Below the pieces are notes generated by a model. It was not told the origin of the DNA. It ran no database searches and worked only from the letters and a program-made list of their open reading frames with translations. From an uncultured Anaerolineae bacterium (GTDB lineage: Bacteria > Chloroflexota > Anaerolineae > Promineifilales > Promineifilaceae), in contig CAJQMR010000006.1 of the NCBI GenBank assembly GCA_905479495.1, positions 144,148 to 208,147 of the forward strand: DNA of 64,000 nt, written 5' to 3'. Position numbers and translations under genes: made by a program. This document shows positions 42,497-50,219 of the stretch, in pieces; within the stretch, counting starts at the first letter, position 1, and every line of letters begins with the position of its first letter.

Positions 42497-43837
42497 ATGA
42501 GCACAATAGAACGCCTGCCCCCTCATAGTCTAGAAGCCGAAGAAGCCGTGCTCGGTTCATTGCTCATTGATCCTGATGCATTGTTTGAAGTTTCCAACTT
42601 TTTACGTCCGGAAGCATTTTATCGCACCGCCAACCGCTGGATTTATGAATCAATCCTCAGTCTGAGCGAACGGCGTGAACCGTTGGACTTTGTCACGCTT
42701 ACCGAAGAGCTGCGGCGGCGCGAACAGCTGGAAGAGGTTGGCGGCGAAGCGTACGTCATTGGCCTTATCAATGCCGTGCCGACGGCTATTAATGCCCGCA
42801 ACTACGGCAAGCTGGTCGAAGCAGCCGCCCTGCGGCGCAAGCTCATCGGGGCAGCAGGCACCATTGCCAACCTGGCCTACGACGAAGCCGAAGACATCAA
42901 CGTTGTCATTGACCGCTCTGAATCGGCCTTGTTTAGCATTAGTGAGCAGCGCACCACCCGGGATTTGGTGCCCGTCAAGCAAATTGCTGGCGAATATTTA
43001 GATCGCATCCAGCGCCTGATGGAGCAAGGGGATGACGTCATTGGTGTGCCCACCGGTTTCACCGATCTGGATCGGCTGTTGGGTGGCTTGAATCGTTCTG
43101 ATTTGCTCATTTTGGCGGCGCGGCCTGGTATGGGGAAGACGAGTCTGCAAAATGCCATCGCCCTCACGGCCGCCATGCGCTATGGCAAACGGGTGGCCAT
43201 GTTCAACCTGGAAATGTCTGGCGAACAGCTGGTGCAACGTATGATCGCTGCCGAAACGCGCATTGATTCCCAGCGGCTGCGGCGTGGGCAGCTGCATGAG
43301 CATGAACTGCCTATTTTTATGGAGGCAATCGGCCGTTTATCTGAAACGCGCATCTTCATCGACGACACACCCTCCATTACCACCAACCAGCTGCGCACCA
43401 AATGCCGCCGCCTCTACGCCGAACACGGCCTAGACTTGGTGATCATCGATTATTTGCAGTTGATGTCGGCGGAACATGGTACCAACAACCGGGTGCAAGA
43501 AATCAGCGAAATTTCTCGTGGCCTCAAGGGGTTGGCCCGTGAGTTGGATGTACCGGTGCTGGCAGCCGCCCAGCTGAGCCGTGCCGTAGAGCAGCGCCAG
43601 GACAAACATCCCCAGCTCTCCGACTTGCGCGATTCCGGTAGTATTGAGCAAGATGCTGATATTGTGATGTTTATTTACCGGGACGAATATTACAATCCAG
43701 ACACCACAGAACGGCCGAATATCGCTGAACTCACCATTGCCAAACACCGCAACGGACCCACCGGCGTCATCGATCTCTACTGGCACAGCAAACTCGCCAC
43801 CTTCCGCAACCTGCAACGCCAGGAAATTAATCTGTAA
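42497..43837 (+). CDS. dnaB: Replicative DNA helicase
   Basis: A 446-residue hexameric helicase of the replisome. The N-terminal DnaB domain starts [23 protein letters not shown]. The RecA-type motor has Walker A RPGMGKTS (near residue 211), [25 protein letters not shown] (Walker B), [22 protein letters not shown], and [21 protein letters not shown]. Length and motif order are normal; no intein. It heads a module with a DnaD-like protein and a helicase-loader-like protein 130 bp downstream. Confidence 0.97.
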   Translation: MSTIERLPPHSLEAEEAVLGSLLIDPDALFEVSNFLRPEAFYRTANRWIYESILSLSERREPLDFVTLTEELRRREQLEEVGGEAYVIGLINAVPTAINARNYGKLVEAAALRRKLIGAAGTIANLAYDEAEDINVVIDRSESALFSISEQRTTRDLVPVKQIAGEYLDRIQRLMEQGDDVIGVPTGFTDLDRLLGGLNRSDLLILAARPGMGKTSLQNAIALTAAMRYGKRVAMFNLEMSGEQLVQRMIAAETRIDSQRLRRGQLHEHELPIFMEAIGRLSETRIFIDDTPSITTNQLRTKCRRLYAEHGLDLVIIDYLQLMSAEHGTNNRVQEISEISRGLKGLARELDVPVLAAAQLSRAVEQRQDKHPQLSDLRDSGSIEQDADIVMFIYRDEYYNPDTTERPNIAELTIAKHRNGPTGVIDLYWHSKLATFRNLQRQEINL

Positions 43838-43965
43838 TCGGTATTCAGTGCGCAGTAATCAGTGATCGGTAAAGCCATTCCTGGACATTACTGGTTCATA
43901 TAAAAGCGTGTACTCTTGGCTTACACGCATTGACAATTAACCATTAACAATTCACAATTAATTAT
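43836..43965. repeat. Intergenic short-word repeats (CAGTAAT and TTAACAATT types)
   Basis: ATTCAGTGCGCAGTAATCAGTG words begin right at the dnaB stop, and a second set (ACAATTAACCATTAACAATT, CACAATTAATT) runs up to the next start codon. Both are period-7 to -10 word repeats. Confidence 0.55.
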
Positions 43966-43966
43966 T

Positions 43967-44674
43967 ATGAAGGGTTTCCCCGGTTTCCCAGACGGCAAAT
44001 TGCGCACAACCATTGTGCCCAATCTCTTTTTCAGCGATCTGCTGCCCAATATCGACAACATGGCAGAGCTGAAGGTGACGCTGTATGCATTTTGGGCGCT
44101 GGGGCAAAAAGATGGCAAGGTGCGCTATTTGCGCCTGACCGACTTTTTGAACGACACAGAGTTTGTGAAAGGGCTGGGGCCAACCACAGCTATCGCCACA
44201 GAGGCGCTGATGGACGGCATCGAGCGAGCCGTGGCACGCGGCACCTTTTTGCACGTCAACATCGAAAGTGCTGACGGCAAGATGGACCTTTACTTTTTTA
44301 ACACAGAAAAAGGACGGGCTGCCTTTGAAGGCATTACCAAAGGCGAATGGCGGCCCAATCCAGATGAAGATGAGCCAATTACGCTGCTGGTGGAACGGCC
44401 GAATATCTTCATCCTCTACGAACAAAACATTGGCCCCCTCACCCCGATGGTGGCCGACGAACTGCGCGACGCCGAGCAGACATATCCCTTGCGGTGGATC
44501 GAAGAAGCGATTGAAACGGCCGTTGCCAACAACGTCCGCAAGTGGCGCTACATCATCGCCGTTTTGGAAAGATGGCGTCAGGAAGGAAAGAAAGATGGAA
44601 TCGGCCGGCGAGATACTCAAAAAGAGCTACGGCAATCAGTCCCAGACGAATATCGAGACATCATCAAGCGATAA
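43967..44674 (+). CDS. DnaD-domain replication protein
   Basis: A 235-residue protein. The N-terminal half (FFSDLLPNIDNMAELKVTLYAFWALGQKDGKVRYLRLTDFL) is winged-helix-like. The C-terminal DnaD/DnaB_2 domain is recognisable by NIFILYEQNIGPLTPMVADELRDAEQTYPLRWIEEAIETAVANNVRKWRYIIAVLERW. In Firmicutes such proteins help load the replicative helicase. It lies between dnaB and a DnaC-like gene and overlaps the latter by 80 bp in another frame, suggesting translational coupling. Confidence 0.85.
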   Translation: MKGFPGFPDGKLRTTIVPNLFFSDLLPNIDNMAELKVTLYAFWALGQKDGKVRYLRLTDFLNDTEFVKGLGPTTAIATEALMDGIERAVARGTFLHVNIESADGKMDLYFFNTEKGRAAFEGITKGEWRPNPDEDEPITLLVERPNIFILYEQNIGPLTPMVADELRDAEQTYPLRWIEEAIETAVANNVRKWRYIIAVLERWRQEGKKDGIGRRDTQKELRQSVPDEYRDIIKR

Positions 44675-46010
44675 GCTCTTGCCCGATGACTCCGCTGAGG
44701 CCAGTGGGTTGGGGCAGCCAGACTGTCCCCTGTGTGATGGGCTAGGCTATGTCATCCCAGATGTGCCGCCAGTGGACCCCCGCTTTGGGCGGGCGGTGGC
44801 CTGCACCTGCCGTGCTGCCGAGCGCGAGATGGCCCGCATCGATGGCTTGCTGCAGCTGAGCCAACTGGGTGCGCTGCAAAACTGCACCTTCGACGCTTTC
44901 TTGCCCGATGGGCATGGCCTTACCCCCGGCAGGCAGCTTAACCTCAAAATGGCTTATGAGCGAACTCTGGCTTATGCCCAAAATCCGGAAGGCTGGCTGG
45001 TTCTAAAAGGGGGCTATGGCTGCGGCAAAACACATCTGGCAGCGGCTATTGCCAACCAGCGCATCGCCATGGGGCATCCCGCTTTGTTTGTCAGCACGCC
45101 AGACTTACTGGATCATTTACGCTCAACCTTTAGCCCGCACGCTGTCACCGGCTACGACGAGCGTTTTGAGCAAATTCGCAACACGCCGCTGCTCATCCTG
45201 GACGATTTGGGCACGCAAAGCAACAGTGATTGGGCCCAGGAGAAGCTGTACCAGATTTTCAACCATCGCTACAACAGCCACCTGCCTACGGTAGTAACCA
45301 CCAATTTGGAGCTGGAAGCGATTGAAATTCGCATTCGCTCTCGCATGGTGGATCCCAGCCTGGTGCAGATCATTCATATCGCTGCCCCAGACTTCCGCCG
45401 CGCAGGCGTGGATCAAGAACAGTCGGAGCTGTCTACGCTAAGCCTGCACAACGACAAAACGTTCGACAGCTTTGATTTGCGCGAGCGGGAACTGCCGCGT
45501 GGCCAGGCAAGCAACCTGCGCAACGCATTGGATACAGCGCGGGAATTTGCGGAAGCACCTGCCGATTGGCTGGTGTTTAACAGCGTGGGCTTTGGCAACG
45601 GCAAGACGCATTTAGCAGCGGCCATTGCCAACTATGTAAACAATCAGGGCGAGCCAGTGCTCTTTATTTTGGTGCCAGATTTGCTGGATCATTTGCGGGC
45701 GACCTTTAATCCTGCCAGTGGGATGCGCTACGATAAGCGCTTTGACGAAGTCAAAACCGCACCGCTGCTCATTTTGGACGATTTAGGCACAGAAAGCGCC
45801 ACTGCCTGGGCGCGGGAAAAGCTGTATCAATTGTTCAACTATCGCTACAATGCTCGCCTGCCCACGGTGATCACCACGGCCACGCCTATTGATGAGATTG
45901 ACCCCCGCCTAGCTACCCGCATGTTAGACGGCAGCCGCTGCACCTTCTTTTTGCTGGAAGTACCCAGCTATCGTGGCGGTGTAAAGCCCAAACGCAGCCG
46001 TAAAAGATAG
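44595..46010 (+). CDS. DnaC-like helicase loader with two tandem AAA+ domains
   Basis: A 471-residue protein. A Zn-finger-like CPLCDG...CTC segment (about 44-75) precedes two related ATPase domains. Domain 1: Walker [10 protein letters not shown] (about 139-147), Walker [11 protein letters not shown]. Domain 2: Walker [11 protein letters not shown] (about 330-339), Walker [11 protein letters not shown]. Each domain carries PDLLDHLR(S/A)TF and EKLYQ(I/L)FN(H/Y)RYN, so they arose by duplication. Ordinary DnaC/DnaI has one AAA+ domain. ATG 44595 has an AGGAAG upstream; an upstream open frame exists but lies inside the DnaD-like gene. TTG 44679 is an alternative start. Confidence 0.85.
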   Translation: MESAGEILKKSYGNQSQTNIETSSSDKLLPDDSAEASGLGQPDCPLCDGLGYVIPDVPPVDPRFGRAVACTCRAAEREMARIDGLLQLSQLGALQNCTFDAFLPDGHGLTPGRQLNLKMAYERTLAYAQNPEGWLVLKGGYGCGKTHLAAAIANQRIAMGHPALFVSTPDLLDHLRSTFSPHAVTGYDERFEQIRNTPLLILDDLGTQSNSDWAQEKLYQIFNHRYNSHLPTVVTTNLELEAIEIRIRSRMVDPSLVQIIHIAAPDFRRAGVDQEQSELSTLSLHNDKTFDSFDLRERELPRGQASNLRNALDTAREFAEAPADWLVFNSVGFGNGKTHLAAAIANYVNNQGEPVLFILVPDLLDHLRATFNPASGMRYDKRFDEVKTAPLLILDDLGTESATAWAREKLYQLFNYRYNARLPTVITTATPIDEIDPRLATRMLDGSRCTFFLLEVPSYRGGVKPKRSRKR

Positions 46011-46011
46011 T

Positions 46012-46047
46012 AATGGGTAAACAGTAGGTCAGTAATCAGTTATCGAT
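46012..46047. repeat. Intergenic short-word repeat (CAGTAAT type)
   Basis: AAACAGTAGGTCAGTAATCAGTTAT follows directly on the stop of the loader gene; it lacks a right arm nearby. Confidence 0.5.
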
Positions 46048-46113
46048 TCCCCTTTGCTCTGATTTTCAGAATATCTCTATTGGCTTTCCATTGTAATGCA
46101 GGTGTGAATTTGT

Positions 46114-46674
46114 ATGATTTACTTGATTGGCGGCGCGCCCAGAGCCGGCAAAAGCATATTGGCTCAGTGTGTTGCTGCCCGGCTGAAAACTGGTTGGATT
46201 TCTACTGACCCTTTGCTGGAGCTTTTACGCGTGGGGAATGTGGCTGGAGTAAAAACCGAGTGGAATGCTGAACCAACAGCCATTGCGGCAACGGCCGAAT
46301 GGTTCTTTCCTTATTTGGAGCGGTTTATCTGGGGCGTTAGTTCTTTGTCTGAAGGGTACGTTATTGAAGGAGTAGATTTTCTGCCAGCACAGGTGGCACA
46401 GCTGGCAGCGCAATTCCAGGTACGTTCAGTATTTTTAGGCTGCTCACAAATGACGCTTGAGCGGTTTGAGCAATTCCCAGGGTGTTCGCCAGGCTATGCC
46501 CATTTACCAGATGAATTTAAGCGGCAAATCGTGCACGATGTCCCGCGCTGGAGCATGTTCATCCAACAAGAAGCCCGACGCTTCGGGTATCCCTATGTTG
46601 ATATGGGCCATAATTTTTCATCCCGACTGAGTGAGGCTGTGGCAATATTAATAGCCGCACTCAGTGAACAGTAA
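46114..46674 (+). CDS. P-loop kinase-like protein
   Basis: A 186-residue protein with Walker A GGAPRAGKS at residues 6-14, followed by helical segments and GYVIEGVDFLPAQVAQL in the place of a Walker B-like strand. The size and layout resemble small nucleoside or phosphoglycerate kinase-type P-loop proteins. DEFKRQIVHDVPRWSMFIQQEARRFGYPYVDM resembles the end of uncharacterised AAA_33-like kinases. Substrate unknown. The ORF is flanked on both sides by CAGTAAT-type repeats. Confidence 0.75.
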   Translation: MIYLIGGAPRAGKSILAQCVAARLKTGWISTDPLLELLRVGNVAGVKTEWNAEPTAIAATAEWFFPYLERFIWGVSSLSEGYVIEGVDFLPAQVAQLAAQFQVRSVFLGCSQMTLERFEQFPGCSPGYAHLPDEFKRQIVHDVPRWSMFIQQEARRFGYPYVDMGHNFSSRLSEAVAILIAALSEQ

Positions 46675-46736
46675 GTCAGTTTTCAGTTTGTAAGATAGCA
46701 TTTCACTTACTGATCTACTGAATACCGATTACTGGC
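46663..46736. repeat. Intergenic short-word hairpin repeat (CAGTGAA type)
   Basis: ACTCAGTGAACAGTAAGTCAG on the left and ACTTACTGATCTACTGAATACCG on the right form an imperfect hairpin between convergent genes, overlapping both gene ends by a few bases. Confidence 0.65.
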
Positions 46737-47319
46737 CCTCTGGAATGATGAGTACCGTGCCCACGGCGACACGATCCGGATTGGCGATGTTGTTAGCAGC
46801 GACAATGGCCTGGACGGTGACGTTGTAGCGCTGGGCGATGGCGGTGAGGGTTTCACCAGCTTGCACGGTGTGGGTTTGGGCGGGAACGGCCGTTGGGAAA
46901 TCTTCTGGTTTTTCGGGTTCGGTGGCTGCTTCGCTGCTGTCTGTGGGGGAAACGGCCGTGTCCGGCGCATTTTCTTCTTCTGATCCCACTGTTGTGTCGC
47001 TTTCACTTTCGTTTTCTTCAACAGCTTCACTGTCTTCAGCTTCTTCTGTGGTAGGTTTGATCGTTTCGGCGTTTGTTTCGTCCATAACCGGGGCGGTGGG
47101 TTGACCTTCGCCCAATATAGCAGGGACAATGGTATTGAAGATATACGGCCGTAACAAAGCAATAATCAGCACCGTAAACAGCAGCACAATCGCCAGAATG
47201 CCAAACTTTGTCAGCTCGCCCTGCGTTTCATCATCCCGTTCTAACAGAATGACATCCATCTCATCTGCTTCAGGTGATTGTTCTTCAACTTCATACTGCT
47301 CAACATTTGTTTCGCTCAT
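46729..47319 (-). CDS. LysM-domain membrane protein
   Basis: A 196-residue protein. An acidic cytoplasmic start of about 35 residues precedes one membrane segment (LAIVLLFTVLIIALLRPYIF). A long acidic Glu/Thr/Ser linker follows, and the C-terminal 45 residues are a LysM domain (HTVQAGETLTAIAQRYNVTVQAIVAANNIANPDRVAVGTVLIIP) that binds peptidoglycan. ATG 47319 is chosen because AAGGAG then has 9 nt spacing; a GTG 9 nt earlier has none. Likely a cell-wall tethered protein. Confidence 0.88.
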   Translation of the reverse strand: MSETNVEQYEVEEQSPEADEMDVILLERDDETQGELTKFGILAIVLLFTVLIIALLRPYIFNTIVPAILGEGQPTAPVMDETNAETIKPTTEEAEDSEAVEENESESDTTVGSEEENAPDTAVSPTDSSEAATEPEKPEDFPTAVPAQTHTVQAGETLTAIAQRYNVTVQAIVAANNIANPDRVAVGTVLIIPEGQ

Positions 47320-47366
47320 GGGAACCACTCCTTCTTAACATAAGCGATAAATCATTTTTGCCCGAT

Positions 47367-47422
47367 GCAGTTTTGCGGAAAAATGCAGCAAGCACATATG
47401 CCTAACTGCTCCGCAAAACTGC
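47367..47422. repeat. Hairpin 1 of a twin-hairpin interval
   Basis: GCAGTTTTGCGGA (47367-47379) pairs perfectly with TCCGCAAAACTGC (47410-47422), 30-nt loop. Confidence 0.6.
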
Positions 47423-47425
47423 TTA

Positions 47426-47474
47426 ACTATTTCGCGCCAACAAAACTCAGCAAGAGTTCCCCTCGCGAAATAGT
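47426..47474. repeat. Hairpin 2 of a twin-hairpin interval
   Basis: ACTATTTCGCG (47426-47436) pairs perfectly with CGCGAAATAGT (47464-47474), 27-nt loop. It starts 3 nt behind hairpin 1, between two divergent genes. Confidence 0.6.
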
Positions 47475-47573
47475 AAACATTATGACAAATGGTGCCACAG
47501 AGTAGCAGGCTTGCCCAGTTTGGTCAAGCGCGCCATTATTCTGCTAGAATCAACCCGTTCAGGGAGAACATGC

Positions 47574-48290
47574 ATGGTAAAAATAAAACGATTTTTGGGG
47601 TTGAGCCTGGCCCTTTTTGTGCTTGCAAGCCTGATTAGGCAGCAATCACATTCTGCACAAGCAGGCAGCAGCAACACAATATATTTGCCGCTGGTGACTG
47701 TTCCTTCATTGGGACCTAACCTGCTGTCTAATCCTTCTTTTGAGCAAGGCTGGTACCAGTTAGGTGGTGCTCCAGAACTGCAAATTCCGGAAGGCTGGCA
47801 GTTTACATATAAAAATGAAGAGAATCAATTAGACCCTGACCCCTGGAATAAATGGGTTCCCCCTGAAGCGCGCGTACTGCCTTCGGCCTTCTTGCCGCCG
47901 GAGGAGCATGATTTGTTTATTTGGGATGGAGACCAGACCGTGAAGGTGTTTAAAGGTTCTGGTGCAATTTGGTTTGAGCTGACAAGGGCCGTAACTCTCC
48001 AACCTGGCACCTATGTCCTCATCATCAACGTTTTCCCTGATCTGGTCGTGGGCTATGACAATGGCCAAAAAATCTGGGCACCGGACCCACTCTCAGGCGA
48101 GGTAAAACTGATTGCGGGCAACGGCACCACTGGTTGGGTGCTGCCCGTCTTTGGCCAAAAGAACCGCTTCCAAACTACGTTTACCGTTTCAAAAACGCAA
48201 ACCGTCACCGTGGGTGCAGCTATGCGCGGGCGCTGGGCTATTCAAAACAACGGCTGGTTTATGGACGATTGGGGGCTGTACAAACCATGA
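47574..48290 (+). CDS. Secreted protein, CBM-like beta-sandwich
   Basis: A 238-residue protein with a signal peptide (KIKRFLGLSLALFVLASLI). The mature part starts NLLSNPSFEQGWYQLGGAPELQIPEGWQ, the typical opening of carbohydrate-binding-like jelly-roll domains, and ends TVGAAMRGRWAIQNNGWFMDDWGLYKP. No catalytic residues are evident. Start ATG has GGGAG at 7 nt. Its stop overlaps the start of the next gene (ATGA), so the two are translationally coupled. Confidence 0.75.
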   Translation: MVKIKRFLGLSLALFVLASLIRQQSHSAQAGSSNTIYLPLVTVPSLGPNLLSNPSFEQGWYQLGGAPELQIPEGWQFTYKNEENQLDPDPWNKWVPPEARVLPSAFLPPEEHDLFIWDGDQTVKVFKGSGAIWFELTRAVTLQPGTYVLIINVFPDLVVGYDNGQKIWAPDPLSGEVKLIAGNGTTGWVLPVFGQKNRFQTTFTVSKTQTVTVGAAMRGRWAIQNNGWFMDDWGLYKP

Positions 48291-48973
48291 CGCAAATTGG
48301 CACCCTGGCAGAAAAATCGCTCCATGCGGGGATTAAAGCGTGGTACGGTCGTTCCAATGACCAGTTCGAGGTCAAGGTTGATGGCTTTATCATTGACATC
48401 GTGCGCGGGGAGCAGCTCATTGAGATTCAGACGCGCCATTTTGGGGCGATGAAGCGTAAACTGAAGCGCTTGCTAGATGATCACCCCGTGCTGCTGCTGC
48501 ATCCCATTGCTCAGGAAAAATGGATTGTGCGGCAAACGGCTGGTGGTGACCCCATCAGCCGCCGTAAATCCCCCAAAAAAGGGCAGCCGCTTGACCTGTT
48601 CTCCGAACTGATGCGCATTCCCCATCTGCTGCCGCATCCCAATTTGGTGGTCGGGGCAGTGCTCACCCAGCAGGAAGAAATTTGGCGCGACGATGGCCAG
48701 GGCAGCTGGCGGCGCAAGGGGTGGAGTCTACATGATCATCGCTTGCTGGATGTGGTTGCAATGCATACCTTCGCTTCGCCTGTCGATCTGCTGACGCTGC
48801 TGCCGTCGAGTTTGCCGCAGCTGTTTACCAATCGTCAGCTGGCTGATTTGGCCAAAATCAGGCTAAACCTGGCGCAGCGCATTACCTACACGCTGGCCCG
48901 CTGTGATACGATTGAACAAGTGGGGAAAGAGGGTCGATCAAATTTGTACCAGTGTTTGTCTCGTGAAAAGTGA
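48287..48973 (+). CDS. Unknown protein with PD-(D/E)xK-like segment
   Basis: A 228-residue soluble protein starting in an ATGA overlap with the preceding gene. The segment VKVDGFIIDIVRGEQLIEIQTRHFGAMKRKLKRLL (about residues 28-62) has the Asp-x(n)-Glu-x-Gln spacing of a restriction-endonuclease-like core (IDIV ... EIQT). The C-terminal half has a winged-helix look (LTLLPSSLPQLFTNRQLADLAKIRLNLAQRITYTLARCDTIE). Nuclease activity is only a hypothesis. The upstream open frame in the same phase overlaps the secreted protein gene and is rejected. Confidence 0.7.
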   Translation: MTQIGTLAEKSLHAGIKAWYGRSNDQFEVKVDGFIIDIVRGEQLIEIQTRHFGAMKRKLKRLLDDHPVLLLHPIAQEKWIVRQTAGGDPISRRKSPKKGQPLDLFSELMRIPHLLPHPNLVVGAVLTQQEEIWRDDGQGSWRRKGWSLHDHRLLDVVAMHTFASPVDLLTLLPSSLPQLFTNRQLADLAKIRLNLAQRITYTLARCDTIEQVGKEGRSNLYQCLSREK

Positions 48974-49007
48974 TATGTAGCTAGATCACTTTTGGAATTG
49001 GACACTG

Positions 49008-49140
49008 ATGAACACTGGTTTACACAGATAAAAAACAAAAATCAGTGTCTATCTGTGTTAATCTGTGTCCTATTATTCTTTTCTCGCTCAAACTGATATG
49101 TGGCTAGATAAGTGAAAAGTGCTCCTACTGTTTACTTTTC
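49008..49140. repeat. Intergenic short-word hairpin repeats (two types)
   Basis: ACACAGATAAAA...ATCAGTGTCTATCTGTGTTAATCTGTG forms one repeat hairpin (about 49008-49068). A second (about 49108-49140) has AAGTGAAAAGTG against CTTTTCACTTATCACTTTTC. They fill the gap between two convergent genes. Confidence 0.6.
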
Positions 49141-49145
49141 ACTTA

Positions 49146-49958
49146 TCACTTTTCATTCTCCCCCTCCGGTAAAAGGATAAAAATCGTGCCAAACCGCCCC
49201 GTTTTGCCCTTTTCTGCCCGATGAGAGAAGAAGAGATCGGTGCGGTCGGCGGTGCAAAAGCCAGACAGCTCAATTTGTTGCACGCCCGCGCGGGCCAGAT
49301 TGCGTCGGTTGGCTTCGGCGAGATCAAAATGGTAACGGCCGTTCCCCTTCTCCACAGGCTTCATTAACAATCTTTCCCAATCGGCAAAAGCGGCTTTCAC
49401 TTCGCCCACCAACGGTTCGTCCACCTCGTAGTTGGCCCAGCTAATGCAGGGGCCAATCCCCGCCAGTAGATCGCCCGGTTTGCTGCCAAACTGCTGCTGC
49501 ATGGCACGCACCATCGCGCCGGGTAAATCGACCACAGCACCCTTCCAGCCTGCATGTCCCAGCCCAATGGCTTGCTGCACGGGATCGTATAAAAAGATGG
49601 GGGTGCAGTCAGCGTAGTTCATCGTCAGGGCGCAGCCCGGCTCGTTGGTGATGAGGGCATCAAAATGCTCCATCCAAGTGCCGTTGTTGGCCTGGGTGAC
49701 GCGGGCGACAGCCTTGCCGTGCACCAGGTGAGCATGCACCACAGTATCGTTTTGCCGCCCAAACAGCCCAAATGCTTTGGCGCGATTGGCGTACACGGCC
49801 GTTTTCTCATCCGGCACACTCACGCTTAAATTTAACGAATCGTGCGGCGGCTGGCTCACGCCACCCTGGCGAGAAAAGATGGCGTGTTGGATACGGCCGT
49901 TGCCGCCAAAGCTCTCAAACTCAAAATAAACAATCCCTTCGCGTTCTTGTTGAATCAT
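49146..49958 (-). CDS. Laccase-domain (YfiH/LACC1-type) purine nucleoside phosphorylase-like protein
   Basis: A 270-residue cytoplasmic enzyme of the multicopper-oxidase-related YfiH family, whose members act as purine nucleoside phosphorylase/adenosine deaminase. Zinc ligands and active-site motifs are present: VVHAHLVHGKAV, TMNYADCTPIFLYD, IGLGHAGWKG, and AGIGPCISWANYEV; the C-terminal FFSHRAEKGKTGRFGTIFIL closes the fold. The start is the internal ATG before IQQEREG with GGGAAG upstream; the longer open frame lies in intergenic repeat DNA. Confidence 0.88.
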   Translation of the reverse strand: MIQQEREGIVYFEFESFGGNGRIQHAIFSRQGGVSQPPHDSLNLSVSVPDEKTAVYANRAKAFGLFGRQNDTVVHAHLVHGKAVARVTQANNGTWMEHFDALITNEPGCALTMNYADCTPIFLYDPVQQAIGLGHAGWKGAVVDLPGAMVRAMQQQFGSKPGDLLAGIGPCISWANYEVDEPLVGEVKAAFADWERLLMKPVEKGNGRYHFDLAEANRRNLARAGVQQIELSGFCTADRTDLFFSHRAEKGKTGRFGTIFILLPEGENEK

Positions 49959-50061
49959 TCTGCTTCCCTGTAAAATGGTTTCCCTGTGCCAGATTTTCAA
50001 AAACTTATCACGAATTTTACGAATGGACGAATTTAACAAACGGGGCTTTTCAGTAATTAAA

Positions 50062-50147
50062 AACAATGGAACGCGGATAAACGCCGATGACGCAGATAAA
50101 ATAAAAAATCAGCGTTTATCTGCGTTAATCAGCGTCCAATTTATTTT
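50062..50147. repeat. Intergenic short-word hairpin repeat (CGCGGATAAACGC type)
   Basis: AACGCGGATAAACGCCGATGACGCAGAT is answered by ATCAGCGTTTATCTGCGTTAATCAGCGTCC. It lies between the divergent YfiH-like and ftsK genes. Confidence 0.7.
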
Positions 50148-50160
50148 TATTTCTCCTCGG

Positions 50161-50189
50161 CTGACGTGAAATTGTATCCATGTTATAAT
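50161..50189 (+). promoter_or_regulatory. ftsK promoter
   Basis: CTGACG at 50161-50166, 17-bp spacer, perfect TATAAT at 50184-50189, 30 bp before the ATG. Confidence 0.65.
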
Positions 50190-50219
50190 GCTCTCCTGAC
50201 CGATAGGAACATCTGAGCT

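Noticed and set aside
44268..44594. N-terminal extension of the double-AAA+ protein
   Set aside because: The frame is open but lies inside the DnaD-like gene, whose own frame has a clear domain; the extension looks like a shadow translation.
44595..46010. IstB helper of an insertion sequence
   Set aside because: DnaC and IstB look alike, but there is no IstA-type transposase nearby and the gene lies in a dnaB/DnaD-like module.
48134..48286. Upstream extension of the nuclease-like gene
   Set aside because: It overlaps the coding end of the secreted protein, and the ATGA overlap gives a natural start.
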